33,160 nt of DNA from Firmicutes bacterium HGW-Firmicutes-19 (GCA_002841515.1 PGZW01000004.1:1-33160); one strand, 5' to 3'; positions 17,687-26,118 are shown, counted from the first letter of the stretch. The notes: generated from the letters alone by a model not told the origin. A program made the numbers and translations.

Positions 17687-20611
17687 ATGGGTGCAAAACA
17701 CACGACTCGGCATCTCAGTATCGACTTGGAAACCTACAGTAGTGAAGATTTACAATCTGTAGGTCTATACAAGTATTGTGAATCCCCGGATTTCCAAGTC
17801 CTGTTGTTTGCTTACAGCATTAACGGAGGTGAGGTAGAAGTACTCGACCTTGCCTCCGGCGACTCGCTGGATGACGACATGATTTGGATGCTGACTTCGC
17901 CTAACGTACTCAAGCACGCCTATAATGCCCAGTTCGAACGTGTCTGCTTATCCCGCCATCTCGGGTTCCAATTACCGGCGGATCAGTGGCGATGCACACA
18001 AGTGCTGGCCAGCATGCACGGACTGCCGGGACATTTGGCAGAAGTCGGACCCGCCCTAGGCATCACCAATGAAAAGCATTCGTACGGCAAAGCGCTGATC
18101 CAATACTTCAGCAAGCCGGTAACCCCAACCAAAGTCAATCACATGCGCACGAGAAATCTGCCTCACCACGACCCCGACAAATGGGCTCTGTTCAAAGATT
18201 ACTGCGCACAGGACGTGCGTGCGGAAATGGAAATAGCCGACCGGCTGAATGCTCAAGGCATCGACCTGTACACGGACGACCTCAATGAACAACATCTCTA
18301 CACCCTGGATCAGATCATCAACGACCGTGGTATCCGGGTGCAGATGGACCTCGTACAAAACGTAATCAACTACCATCAGCATTACACCAACGAACTGATG
18401 GAATCTGCCAAAGAACTCACCGGGCTCGATAACCCGAAAAGCAACGCGCAAGTCAAAGGATGGCTGGCACAGCGGGATGTGGAAGTCGGCTCGCTCAATA
18501 AAGAATCTGTAGAGAAACTGATGGAAGAGGACCTTGACGATGATGTCAGCGCTATGCTCAACATGCGTAAAGAACTCTCCAAAACATCGATGGCCAAGTA
18601 TGACACCCTCTACCGAGCAACCTGCAACGATGGACGCATTCGGGGAGTATTGCAGTACTACGGAGCCAACCGAAGCGGACGATGGGCCGGAAGGCTCGTC
18701 CAGGTGCAGAACCTGCCGCGTAATTATTTAAAGGAACTCGACGCTGTGCGTCAGCTGGTGATCAAAGACGATTTCGAAAGTCTCAACATGATTTACGATC
18801 AGCTGACAGACATCCTGTCTCAGCTCATACGCACCACGCTGATTCCGGGCAAAGGCAGAAAGTTTGCCATTGCGGATTACTCGGCCATCGAAGCCCGCGT
18901 CATCGCGTGGTTGGCCAATGAGCCTTGGCGCCGGGAAGTATTCGCCGGACACGGCAAGATATACGAAGCCTCTGCTTCGCAGATGTTTAAAATACCGCTG
19001 GAAAACATTACAAAGGATCTAAGACAGAGTGGTAAAGTGGCTGAACTGGCATGCATTGCAGAAGGCCAGTTAGTACTGACGGATCAAGGCTTAGTGCCAA
19101 TTCAGCATATTACATTAAAGCATAAAGTTTGGGACGGACAGAACTTTGTTCGCCACCAAGGATTGTTATACAAAGGCAAAAAGGAGGTAATTACCTATGA
19201 CGGCCTTACCGCAACACCCGACCACCGAGTCTTTGTTGAAGGGCAACAAAGGGAGATACCCTTCGGGGACGCTGCCTCCGGCATTCACCGTTTGCATCGA
19301 CCAAAAACTCCTCGGACAAGTGTTCGGGCACGTGGAGATCATCAGTGCTCAACGACGTTACACGAGACCGAAACACAAAACCCCTTACGTGCTGACAAGG
19401 TGCCTGTCCTGCGGTTACGAACAATGGATAAATTGGAGCAATCTTCGAAGAGGAAAAACCCGAGGATGCCAAGCATGTTCAAAGCCTCGACAAATTCCAC
19501 GATGGCTGGATCGGCGACTGACTGCGGCCAAACAACGCTGCGAGAATACAAACGATCAGGGATATCCGAATTACGGAGGCCGCGGGATAAGATTCGAGTT
19601 CGAGAGCGTATTGCAGGCGGGACTTTGTATGTTGGAGAATTTTCCTCACATAGACCGAGCGCTGGAGCTGGACAGAATCGACAACGATGGTCCTTACGCT
19701 CCTGGAAATATACGCTTGGTGCCTCGGAAAGTAAACCAAGGCAATCGGCGGATAACAAGAATACCGGAATGGTGTCCGGAAGACTGGCCTTACGCATACA
19801 CCGTTGTTTCAAGATATACCAGGGAAGGCAAGTCGAGGGAAGACATACTGGAGTTGGCAAGACTGGCTGTTGCGGAAAAACGCAAGAACTGGCGACAAAT
19901 CGCAAGATGGTTAGAGTCTACGACATCCTCAATGCGGGACCGAAACACAGATTCACAGTCTCCGGAGTGTTAGTACACAACTGCGGATATGGAGGAGGCC
20001 CGCAAGCTTTAGTATCTATGGGCGCTCTTAAAATGGGATTACTAGAACAGGATTTACCCGGGTTGATCCGGAAGTGGCGCAAAGCAAACCCAAACATCGT
20101 GGCTTTATGGAAAAATACGGAAGAAGCCGTCATACAGGCCGTGATGACAGGAAGAGAAGTGAAACTGTCGGATTTGCACAAACAGACTCCTGCAGACCTA
20201 CGTTTCTTCGTCAAAAATGACAACTTGTACATCGTACTTCCTTCCGGAAGAAAAATGGTTTACCGCGGGATCCGTGTGACGGAAAGCGCGGATGGGCGAT
20301 TCGCTATCGATTACTGGGGCGTTAACCAAACCACGCGAAAGTGGAGTCTGACCCGAACATATTCGGGCAAGCTCGTCGAAAATATTATTCAAGGAATCGC
20401 CCGCGACTGTCTGGCTCACACGCTGCTTCAGCTGGACGAGCATCTGTTTACGATCGTCTTCCACGTCCACGATGAGGTCATCTGTGAAACGGACGACCCG
20501 GACAACACCGTAGAGAAAATGAAGCGTATCATGGCTCAGGAAATCCCTTGGGCTAAAGGGCTGACGCTCAAAGCCGAGGCCTACCACAGTGATTATTATG
20601 TCAAGGATTAA
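17687..20611 (+). CDS. Phage family A DNA polymerase (3'-5' exonuclease + polymerase), interrupted in frame by an intein (exteins 17687-19051 and 19982-20611)
   Basis: Exo LSIDLETYSSEDL; motif A FAIADYSAIEARVIAWLA; motif B RQSGKVAELA/CGYGGG split by intein; motif C VFHVHDEVICE. Confidence 0.96.
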   Translation: MGAKHTTRHLSIDLETYSSEDLQSVGLYKYCESPDFQVLLFAYSINGGEVEVLDLASGDSLDDDMIWMLTSPNVLKHAYNAQFERVCLSRHLGFQLPADQWRCTQVLASMHGLPGHLAEVGPALGITNEKHSYGKALIQYFSKPVTPTKVNHMRTRNLPHHDPDKWALFKDYCAQDVRAEMEIADRLNAQGIDLYTDDLNEQHLYTLDQIINDRGIRVQMDLVQNVINYHQHYTNELMESAKELTGLDNPKSNAQVKGWLAQRDVEVGSLNKESVEKLMEEDLDDDVSAMLNMRKELSKTSMAKYDTLYRATCNDGRIRGVLQYYGANRSGRWAGRLVQVQNLPRNYLKELDAVRQLVIKDDFESLNMIYDQLTDILSQLIRTTLIPGKGRKFAIADYSAIEARVIAWLANEPWRREVFAGHGKIYEASASQMFKIPLENITKDLRQSGKVAELACIAEGQLVLTDQGLVPIQHITLKHKVWDGQNFVRHQGLLYKGKKEVITYDGLTATPDHRVFVEGQQREIPFGDAASGIHRLHRPKTPRTSVRARGDHQCSTTLHETETQNPLRADKVPVLRLRTMDKLEQSSKRKNPRMPSMFKASTNSTMAGSATDCGQTTLREYKRSGISELRRPRDKIRVRERIAGGTLYVGEFSSHRPSAGAGQNRQRWSLRSWKYTLGASESKPRQSADNKNTGMVSGRLALRIHRCFKIYQGRQVEGRHTGVGKTGCCGKTQELATNRKMVRVYDILNAGPKHRFTVSGVLVHNCGYGGGPQALVSMGALKMGLLEQDLPGLIRKWRKANPNIVALWKNTEEAVIQAVMTGREVKLSDLHKQTPADLRFFVKNDNLYIVLPSGRKMVYRGIRVTESADGRFAIDYWGVNQTTRKWSLTRTYSGKLVENIIQGIARDCLAHTLLQLDEHLFTIVFHVHDEVICETDDPDNTVEKMKRIMAQEIPWAKGLTLKAEAYHSDYYVKD
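19181..19188 (+). promoter_or_regulatory. Internal Shine-Dalgarno for the nested HNH gene
   Basis: AAGGAGGT, 8 nt before ATG 19197, inside intein codons K-K-E-V. Confidence 0.8.
19197..19973 (+). CDS. HNH-type homing endonuclease nested out of frame inside the intein
   Basis: 258 codons: LGQVFGHVEII...YVLTRCLSCGYEQWINWSNLRRGKTRGCQACSK (Zn finger) ... RLTAAKQRCENTNDQGYPNYGGRGIRFEFES...LELDRIDNDGPYAPGNIRLVPRKVNQGNRR (HNH-like core); own SD and ATG; stop 8 nt before the intein end. Confidence 0.88.
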   Translation: MTALPQHPTTESLLKGNKGRYPSGTLPPAFTVCIDQKLLGQVFGHVEIISAQRRYTRPKHKTPYVLTRCLSCGYEQWINWSNLRRGKTRGCQACSKPRQIPRWLDRRLTAAKQRCENTNDQGYPNYGGRGIRFEFESVLQAGLCMLENFPHIDRALELDRIDNDGPYAPGNIRLVPRKVNQGNRRITRIPEWCPEDWPYAYTVVSRYTREGKSREDILELARLAVAEKRKNWRQIARWLESTTSSMRDRNTDSQSPEC

Positions 20612-20624
20612 CTAGGAGGGCAAC

Positions 20625-23024
20625 ATGGAAAAATACGCGATCGCCCTGGCGAACAGCCGTAAATCGACGCAATGGAAAAACACCGAGATCACTTGGAAGG
20701 ACTTCATCAAGAAGCTCTCCGTCACCACCCGTACCAGGGAGACCGTGGCGGAGTTTGCCAAGATGAAGAAGCTGGAACAGGATGAAATCAAGGATGTCGG
20801 CGGCTTTGTCTGCGGGCATCTCAAAGAAGGCAAAAGGCGCAACGGCTATGTCGTCAAGCGCTCCATGCTTACCCTCGATGCCGACTTCGCCCGAAGAGAT
20901 TTTTGGGAGGAGCTGACAGCACTCAATGATTTCCGATGTGCCATCTACTCGACCCACAAACACACGCCGAAAAGCCCCCGGCTCCGTCTGCTCGTCCCGT
21001 TATCACGAGACGTCAGCGCCGAGGAGTACGAGGCCATCGCACGCAAGCTGGCAGAAGAGTTGGGCATCGATCAGTTCGACGATACCACCTACCAGTCGGC
21101 ACGTCTGATGTACTGGCCTTCCACCAGCAGTGACGGAGAATACTTCTTCGATGCTCAGGAAGGCGACCTCCTCGATGCCGATGAAATGCTGGATAAGTAC
21201 ACCGACTGGAAGGATATCAGCTACTGGCCGATGTCCTCGAGGACCACACAGATCCATCAGTCGGCCGGCAAAAAGCAGGAAGACCCAACCGCTAAAGGCG
21301 GGATGATCGGTGCCTTCTGCCGGACGTACAACATTCATCAAGCCATCGATAAATACCTTTCCGACATCTACTTGCCGACCGATAAAGAAGACCGTTACAC
21401 CTATGTCAACGGCTCCACGGCGGCAGGACTTGTCGTTTATCAGGATAAATTCGCCTACTCCAACCACGCAACGGATCCCTCCTCCGGCATGCTGTGTAAC
21501 GCGTTCGACCTTGTCCGGCTGCATCTGTTTGGTCACCTTGACGCCGATGCGCCGGAAGGGCCGATCAACAAACAGCCGTCCTTCACTAAGATGAACGAGC
21601 TGGCGACCAACGACCCGGACGTGGTGTATACCGTCAACAAAGAACGCATCAGCTCCGCCAACGTGGACTTCGAAGGCATTGAGATTGATGAAGAGAAAGC
21701 CGTCAGTGATGAGTGGATCAAGCAGCTCAAGATGGCTCCAAGAGGCGGTATCGAGCCAACCATTGAAAACATGCTGCTCATCCTGCGCAACGATCCAAAC
21801 CTCGCCAACCTTGGCGGATTCAACGAGTTCAACTACCGCTCGGAGACCTTCGGAGCTCTGCCATGGAACAAGGACACCACCCATCGAAGCTGGAGCGATA
21901 CCGACGATGCCGGACTGAGACATTATGTAGAAAAGGTCTATCAGGTATCCGCGCCCAACAAGCTGGAAGATGCCTTGGCCCTGCGATTTGAAGAAAACAA
22001 ATTCCACCCGGTAAGGCAGTATTTAGACCCGCTGGTGTGGGACGAAGAAGACCGACTGGATTACTTACTGATCGATTATCTCGGAGCTGAAGACTCCCAT
22101 TATGTCCGTGCGGTGACACGCAAAGCCTTCACGGCCGCCGTAACAAGGATCATGCGTCCGGGAACAAAGTTTGATTTCATGCTGACTCTTACAGGTGTTC
22201 AAGGCATTGGGAAGTCGACACTCATCAAGAAGATGGCACGCAACTGGTACTCCGACTCGCTGATATCCATCGGCACCAAGGACGCCTATGAAGCGCTCCA
22301 AGGTGTATGGCTGATTGAAATGGCCGAGCTTACTGCCACCAAAAAGGCGGAAGTGGAAGCCGTCAAGCAGTTCATCAGCAAACAAGAAGACACCTATCGC
22401 AAAGCCTATGCCCGACGTTCTACCGTCAATCCTCGACAGTGCGTGTTCTTCGGAACCACCAACACCCCGGAGTTCTTACGGGACATGACGGGAAACCGCC
22501 GCTTCTGGCCGGTGAAAACCGAGAAGGAACGCATAAGAAAAAGCGTCTTCGATGACCTCGATGATGCCACCGTGGACCAGTTATGGGCGGAAGCCAAGTT
22601 CTATTACAGTCATCACGAATCCTTGTTTCTCACCGGAGCACTGGAAGAAGAAGCGCTGAAACGTCAGGAAGAGCACAGCGAGTTCAACCCGAAAATCGGA
22701 CTGATCCTGCAGTATCTTGAGACGCCGCTGCCACCCAACTGGGACGAGATGGACCTCTACCAACGCCGCAATTACCTGCATGGCGAAGACATGATTAAAG
22801 CAGGCAGTGAGCTGATCAAAGGCACTACAACCCGGACACGGGTATGCGCTGCGGAGATATGGTGTGAGTTGTTCCGGAAGGAAATGGACACACTGACCAA
22901 CCTTCAGGCAAGAGAAATCAACGACATTCTAGCCAAGCTGGAAGGATGGGAGAAAGCAGAAAAACCGATTAGATTCAGAATATTCGGAGCCCAAAGAGGA
23001 TACCGAAAGATAGGAACTTTATAG
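20625..23024 (+). CDS. VapE/VirE-family phage primase-helicase-like ATPase
   Basis: LTLTGVQGIGKSTLIKKMA Walker A, VWLIEMAELTATKKAEVEAVKQFISKQEDTYRKAYAR, CVFFGTTNTPEFLRDMTGNRRFWPV. Confidence 0.93.
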   Translation: MEKYAIALANSRKSTQWKNTEITWKDFIKKLSVTTRTRETVAEFAKMKKLEQDEIKDVGGFVCGHLKEGKRRNGYVVKRSMLTLDADFARRDFWEELTALNDFRCAIYSTHKHTPKSPRLRLLVPLSRDVSAEEYEAIARKLAEELGIDQFDDTTYQSARLMYWPSTSSDGEYFFDAQEGDLLDADEMLDKYTDWKDISYWPMSSRTTQIHQSAGKKQEDPTAKGGMIGAFCRTYNIHQAIDKYLSDIYLPTDKEDRYTYVNGSTAAGLVVYQDKFAYSNHATDPSSGMLCNAFDLVRLHLFGHLDADAPEGPINKQPSFTKMNELATNDPDVVYTVNKERISSANVDFEGIEIDEEKAVSDEWIKQLKMAPRGGIEPTIENMLLILRNDPNLANLGGFNEFNYRSETFGALPWNKDTTHRSWSDTDDAGLRHYVEKVYQVSAPNKLEDALALRFEENKFHPVRQYLDPLVWDEEDRLDYLLIDYLGAEDSHYVRAVTRKAFTAAVTRIMRPGTKFDFMLTLTGVQGIGKSTLIKKMARNWYSDSLISIGTKDAYEALQGVWLIEMAELTATKKAEVEAVKQFISKQEDTYRKAYARRSTVNPRQCVFFGTTNTPEFLRDMTGNRRFWPVKTEKERIRKSVFDDLDDATVDQLWAEAKFYYSHHESLFLTGALEEEALKRQEEHSEFNPKIGLILQYLETPLPPNWDEMDLYQRRNYLHGEDMIKAGSELIKGTTTRTRVCAAEIWCELFRKEMDTLTNLQAREINDILAKLEGWEKAEKPIRFRIFGAQRGYRKIGTL

Positions 23025-23035
23025 GGAAATAGGTG

Positions 23036-23304
23036 TTACAAAGTCTGTTACAAACTCAAAAAAACTGTAACAATTGTAACTTTTAAAAGTTACAAAGTTA
23101 CAAAATCAAAATAAATGTTACCGACTTTGTAACACCAAAAAACCCACTGTTTTAGCAGATAAATCGATAAAAAGTTACAATGTTACAATTTTTTATCCTA
23201 TTAAACATTTTTAAAAAATAGAGAACGAAAACACATAAAACACGTATATAAACGCCTAATTCAAGCACTCATATAACGCGCGTGCAAGATTGTAACTTTG
23301 TAAC
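23036..23304. repeat. Iteron-like array of GTTAC(A)/TGTAAC motifs
   Basis: 12 copies: 23036, 23047, 23066, 23075, 23089, 23097, 23117, 23128, 23174, 23182, 23291, 23299; includes a perfect 22-bp palindrome 23074-23095. Confidence 0.8.
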
Positions 23305-23320
23305 TGGACAGGAGGACACA

Positions 23321-24034
23321 ATGGGCGAAGATAAGCAGACAGGTAAGTTAAGGCACTGGACAAAAGAAGAAGAGCATTTTATGCAGATCAATTACGGATC
23401 GATGACGGCAGAACAGATGAGCCTCCATCTGAACCGAACAATAACAGCCGTTCATCTAAGAAGTGCGAAGCTGAAGTTGAAGCAGCAGATAAGATACAAA
23501 CAGCCTCCCAAACAAGGCAACGATGTGATGTGGCGAATGACACCTTATCCGGGATACTGGATCACCGATACCGGAATTGTGTGGGATGGCCGGCGTGCCG
23601 TCTTTCTGAATCCGATTTTGATGAACAACGGTTTGGCCTGCGTGCAGATCCGGTTTGAAAAAAAGCAGATACCTACCTCTGTCGGTCGGCTGGTTTGGAT
23701 GAGCTTTCGGGGAGAGATACCATCTGGATATGTGATTGCCTACAAGGATCGAAACTGTTACAACAGTGATCTGAACAATCTGTTATTGATGAAGCATTCA
23801 GATATGATGAGGTTCGGGTACAGCACGACCCGGTGGATCGTTCAGACGGATGATCATGGAAAAAGGATTGCAGTGTACCCAACTATCAAAGCCTGTGCAA
23901 AAAAGTTTGGGGTATCGACGTTTACCGTAAGGGACTACCTGAAAGGCGAGCGCATACCGAAGAAACTGAGAGGCATTCATCTGCGCGTCATCAACCGACC
24001 GAAGGCGCGGGAACTGAGGAGGAAGAAGTCATGA
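23321..24034 (+). CDS. HNH endonuclease (second free-standing homing-type gene)
   Basis: N-terminal HTH-like segment; YPGYWITDTGIVWDGRRAVFLNP; VGRLVWMSFRGEIPSGYVIAYKDRNCYNSDLNNLLLM; C-terminal FGVSTFTVRDYLKGER; caggagg SD. Confidence 0.85.
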   Translation: MGEDKQTGKLRHWTKEEEHFMQINYGSMTAEQMSLHLNRTITAVHLRSAKLKLKQQIRYKQPPKQGNDVMWRMTPYPGYWITDTGIVWDGRRAVFLNPILMNNGLACVQIRFEKKQIPTSVGRLVWMSFRGEIPSGYVIAYKDRNCYNSDLNNLLLMKHSDMMRFGYSTTRWIVQTDDHGKRIAVYPTIKACAKKFGVSTFTVRDYLKGERIPKKLRGIHLRVINRPKARELRRKKS

Positions 24035-24303
24035 GAGAAAGCAGCATAGAACGGAAATTGGTACAGGGAATCAAAAAAGCCGGCGGACTGTGTATGAAGT
24101 TCACTTCTCCCGGAAGGCGCGGTGTACCTGACCGCATCATCCTGATCAATGGGAAAATTCTGTTTGTTGAACTGAAAGCCCCTGGGGGTGAATTAAGTGA
24201 ACTGCAGAGGGTCATGATCAGTAATATGCGGTTTAACGGAGCGCGTGTGGAAATCATCGACAGTGCAGAAAAAGTATATCGATTATTGGAGGAGCTGACA
24301 TGA
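24031..24303 (+). CDS. VRR-NUC domain nuclease
   Basis: ESSIERKLVQGIKKAGGLCMKFTSPGRRGVPDRIILINGKILFVELKAPGG. Confidence 0.93.
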   Translation: MRESSIERKLVQGIKKAGGLCMKFTSPGRRGVPDRIILINGKILFVELKAPGGELSELQRVMISNMRFNGARVEIIDSAEKVYRLLEELT

Positions 24304-25676
24304 AGTATCAGCCACACCTGTATCAGCAGATGGCTTACGACTTCGTCATGGAGCGTCCGGCATCGGGAATCTTCCTGGGCGTCGGATTGGGAAAAACCGT
24401 CATCACTCTGACAGCCATCAACGATTTGATTTATGATTTCGGCACCGTCAAAAAAGTTCTGATCATTGCCACCTTACGGGTTGCTGACACCGTGTGGGAC
24501 AGCGAGGTGGCAAAGTGGGATCATCTGAAGTATTTGAAGGTATCGAAGTGTATCGGCACGGAAGCCGAGCGGATGGCCGGACTTCATCGAAAAGCGGATA
24601 TCTATCTGATCAACCGGGAGAATGTTCCATGGCTGGTGAGTATGATGTCGAAAATGTGGGACTTCGATATGGTGGTGGTGGATGAGCTGTCGAGTTTCAA
24701 GAATCCGTCATCCAAACGTTTCAAGGCCTTGCGGAAGATGATGCCGATGGTGAGCCGGTTCATCGGACTTACGGCAACCCCGGCACCCAACGGGCTGATT
24801 GATTTATGGCCGCAGGTCTATCTGATCGACCAAGGCGAACGACTGGGAAAAACCTTTACTAAATTTCGAGATACCTATTTTACGCCGGGGTGGCGCAATG
24901 GGCATATCGTTTACAAATGGAACCTTCGGCCACAGGCGGAAGTCCAAATATACCGGGCGATCGATGATGTCTGCATGAGCATGAAGGCGGAAGACTGGAT
25001 CACCGTGCCTTCACGGACGGACATCATCGTCCCCGTGCACTTAACACCCCAACAGCAGTTGAGATATCACGCCTTTGAAAAGCAGGCTGTGATGGAAGTG
25101 GAGAACGATCAAACCATCATCGGACCCACGGCCGCTGTTGTGGCACAGAAGCTTCTGCAGTTTGCCAACGGGGCGATGTATGACGAAAACCGCAAGGTAC
25201 ATCATCTGCATGATCATAAGCTGGATGCCTTGGACGATCTGATCGAGCAGGCCAACGGCAACCCGGTGCTGGTATTCTACAACTTCCAGCATGACTGCAG
25301 CCGGATACTGGAACGGTTCAAAGACCTAAACATCCGGAAGCTCGAGACCAACGAGGACATCCAGGCATGGAACCGAAAAGAAATCGATGTGCTGTTGGCG
25401 CATCCGGCATCGGCCGGACACGGACTGAACCTTCAGGCCGGAGGCAACATCATCATTTGGTTTGGACTGGTGTACAGTTTGGAACTGTACCAGCAGGCCA
25501 ACGGACGACTGCACCGGCAGGGACAGAAACAGCAGGTATCCGTCTTCCACATTTTGGCAAAAAACACCGTGGATGAGGATGTCATGGATGTATTGGCTAC
25601 CAAGGAGATGGGGCAGGAAAAATTCTTAGCTGCCGTGAAAGCGAGGATCCGACATGCTGAAACTGGCCTTATGTAG
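24300..25676 (+). CDS. SNF2-family DEAD/DEAH helicase
   Basis: FLGVGLGKTVITLTA, VVVDELSSFKNPSSKRFKAL, GLTATPAPNG, QANGRLHRQGQKQQVSVFHILAKNTVDEDV. Confidence 0.95.
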   Translation: MKYQPHLYQQMAYDFVMERPASGIFLGVGLGKTVITLTAINDLIYDFGTVKKVLIIATLRVADTVWDSEVAKWDHLKYLKVSKCIGTEAERMAGLHRKADIYLINRENVPWLVSMMSKMWDFDMVVVDELSSFKNPSSKRFKALRKMMPMVSRFIGLTATPAPNGLIDLWPQVYLIDQGERLGKTFTKFRDTYFTPGWRNGHIVYKWNLRPQAEVQIYRAIDDVCMSMKAEDWITVPSRTDIIVPVHLTPQQQLRYHAFEKQAVMEVENDQTIIGPTAAVVAQKLLQFANGAMYDENRKVHHLHDHKLDALDDLIEQANGNPVLVFYNFQHDCSRILERFKDLNIRKLETNEDIQAWNRKEIDVLLAHPASAGHGLNLQAGGNIIIWFGLVYSLELYQQANGRLHRQGQKQQVSVFHILAKNTVDEDVMDVLATKEMGQEKFLAAVKARIRHAETGLM

Positions 25677-26118
25677 CGTGGAAGATGTGGACCACCTGGT
25701 CAACACCTATCAGAAGAACCTGGAGGTTAAAAAGAACGTCGAACTGAAGATTGAGGAGATCAATGCGAAGTTTGAAAAAGGAGCCGGTTCAATTATCCGT
25801 ATGGATAACGGTTGTCAGCGTGATCCTTTCAAGCGGAGCGCGTCGTATTCAGAGCTTTATCAGCAGTTGATTGACAACAATAACTATCTAAATGTGAATA
25901 TTTCTAAAATACAGGTAGTGGATCAGCTGTTGCAGATCCTTCAGAAAACCAACCCGATTGGGGCTAAAATCGCCGAAAAACGCATTAAAGGCATCAGTTT
26001 CGGGGAAATTGCATCAGAAATGAATTCGACCAAAATGAAAGTCCATCGTTATTGGTTTAAGTCCTTAGCAAAAGCTATTCAAAACGCAGGAATGATACAG
26101 TATCATGTCAAGTCATGA
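25654..26118 (+). CDS. Sigma-70 region 4-like / ArpU-RinA-type late transcription regulator
   Basis: C-terminal HTH GISFGEIASEMNSTKMKVHRYWFKSLAKA; position between replication and packaging modules. Confidence 0.65.
   Translation: MLKLALCSVEDVDHLVNTYQKNLEVKKNVELKIEEINAKFEKGAGSIIRMDNGCQRDPFKRSASYSELYQQLIDNNNYLNVNISKIQVVDQLLQILQKTNPIGAKIAEKRIKGISFGEIASEMNSTKMKVHRYWFKSLAKAIQNAGMIQYHVKS

Larger units (their letters stand above)
19052..19981 (+). other. Intein coding region in the DNA polymerase (310 aa, Cys1 ... His-Asn / Cys+1)
   Basis: Block A CIAEGQLVLTDQGLVPIQHI; block B DGLTATPDHRVFV; block F VRVYDILNAGPKHRFTVSG; block G VLVHN/C. No in-frame LAGLIDADG or HNH motif. Confidence 0.95.

Noticed and set aside
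19342-19905. 187-codon minus-strand ORF in the intein/HNH overlap
   Set aside because: No recognisable domain, no SD; likely an antisense by-product of codon usage in the two + frames.
19197-19973. HNH as an in-frame intein endonuclease separated by a sequencing frameshift
   Set aside because: Both the polymerase/intein frame and the HNH frame are open over the whole interval and the HNH has its own SD/ATG/stop; a single indel would not produce an intact block F/G in the polymerase frame plus a full second ORF. Still worth confirming with raw reads.
11491-20611. Complete Z-genome (2-aminoadenine) biosynthesis system
   Set aside because: Only a MazZ-like protein and a generic family A polymerase are present; no PurZ in the window, and MazZ-like domains are common in ordinary phages.
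23036-23304. CRISPR array
   Set aside because: Repeats are 5-6 bp with 2-50 bp gaps on both strands, no 23-40 bp repeat/spacer pattern.
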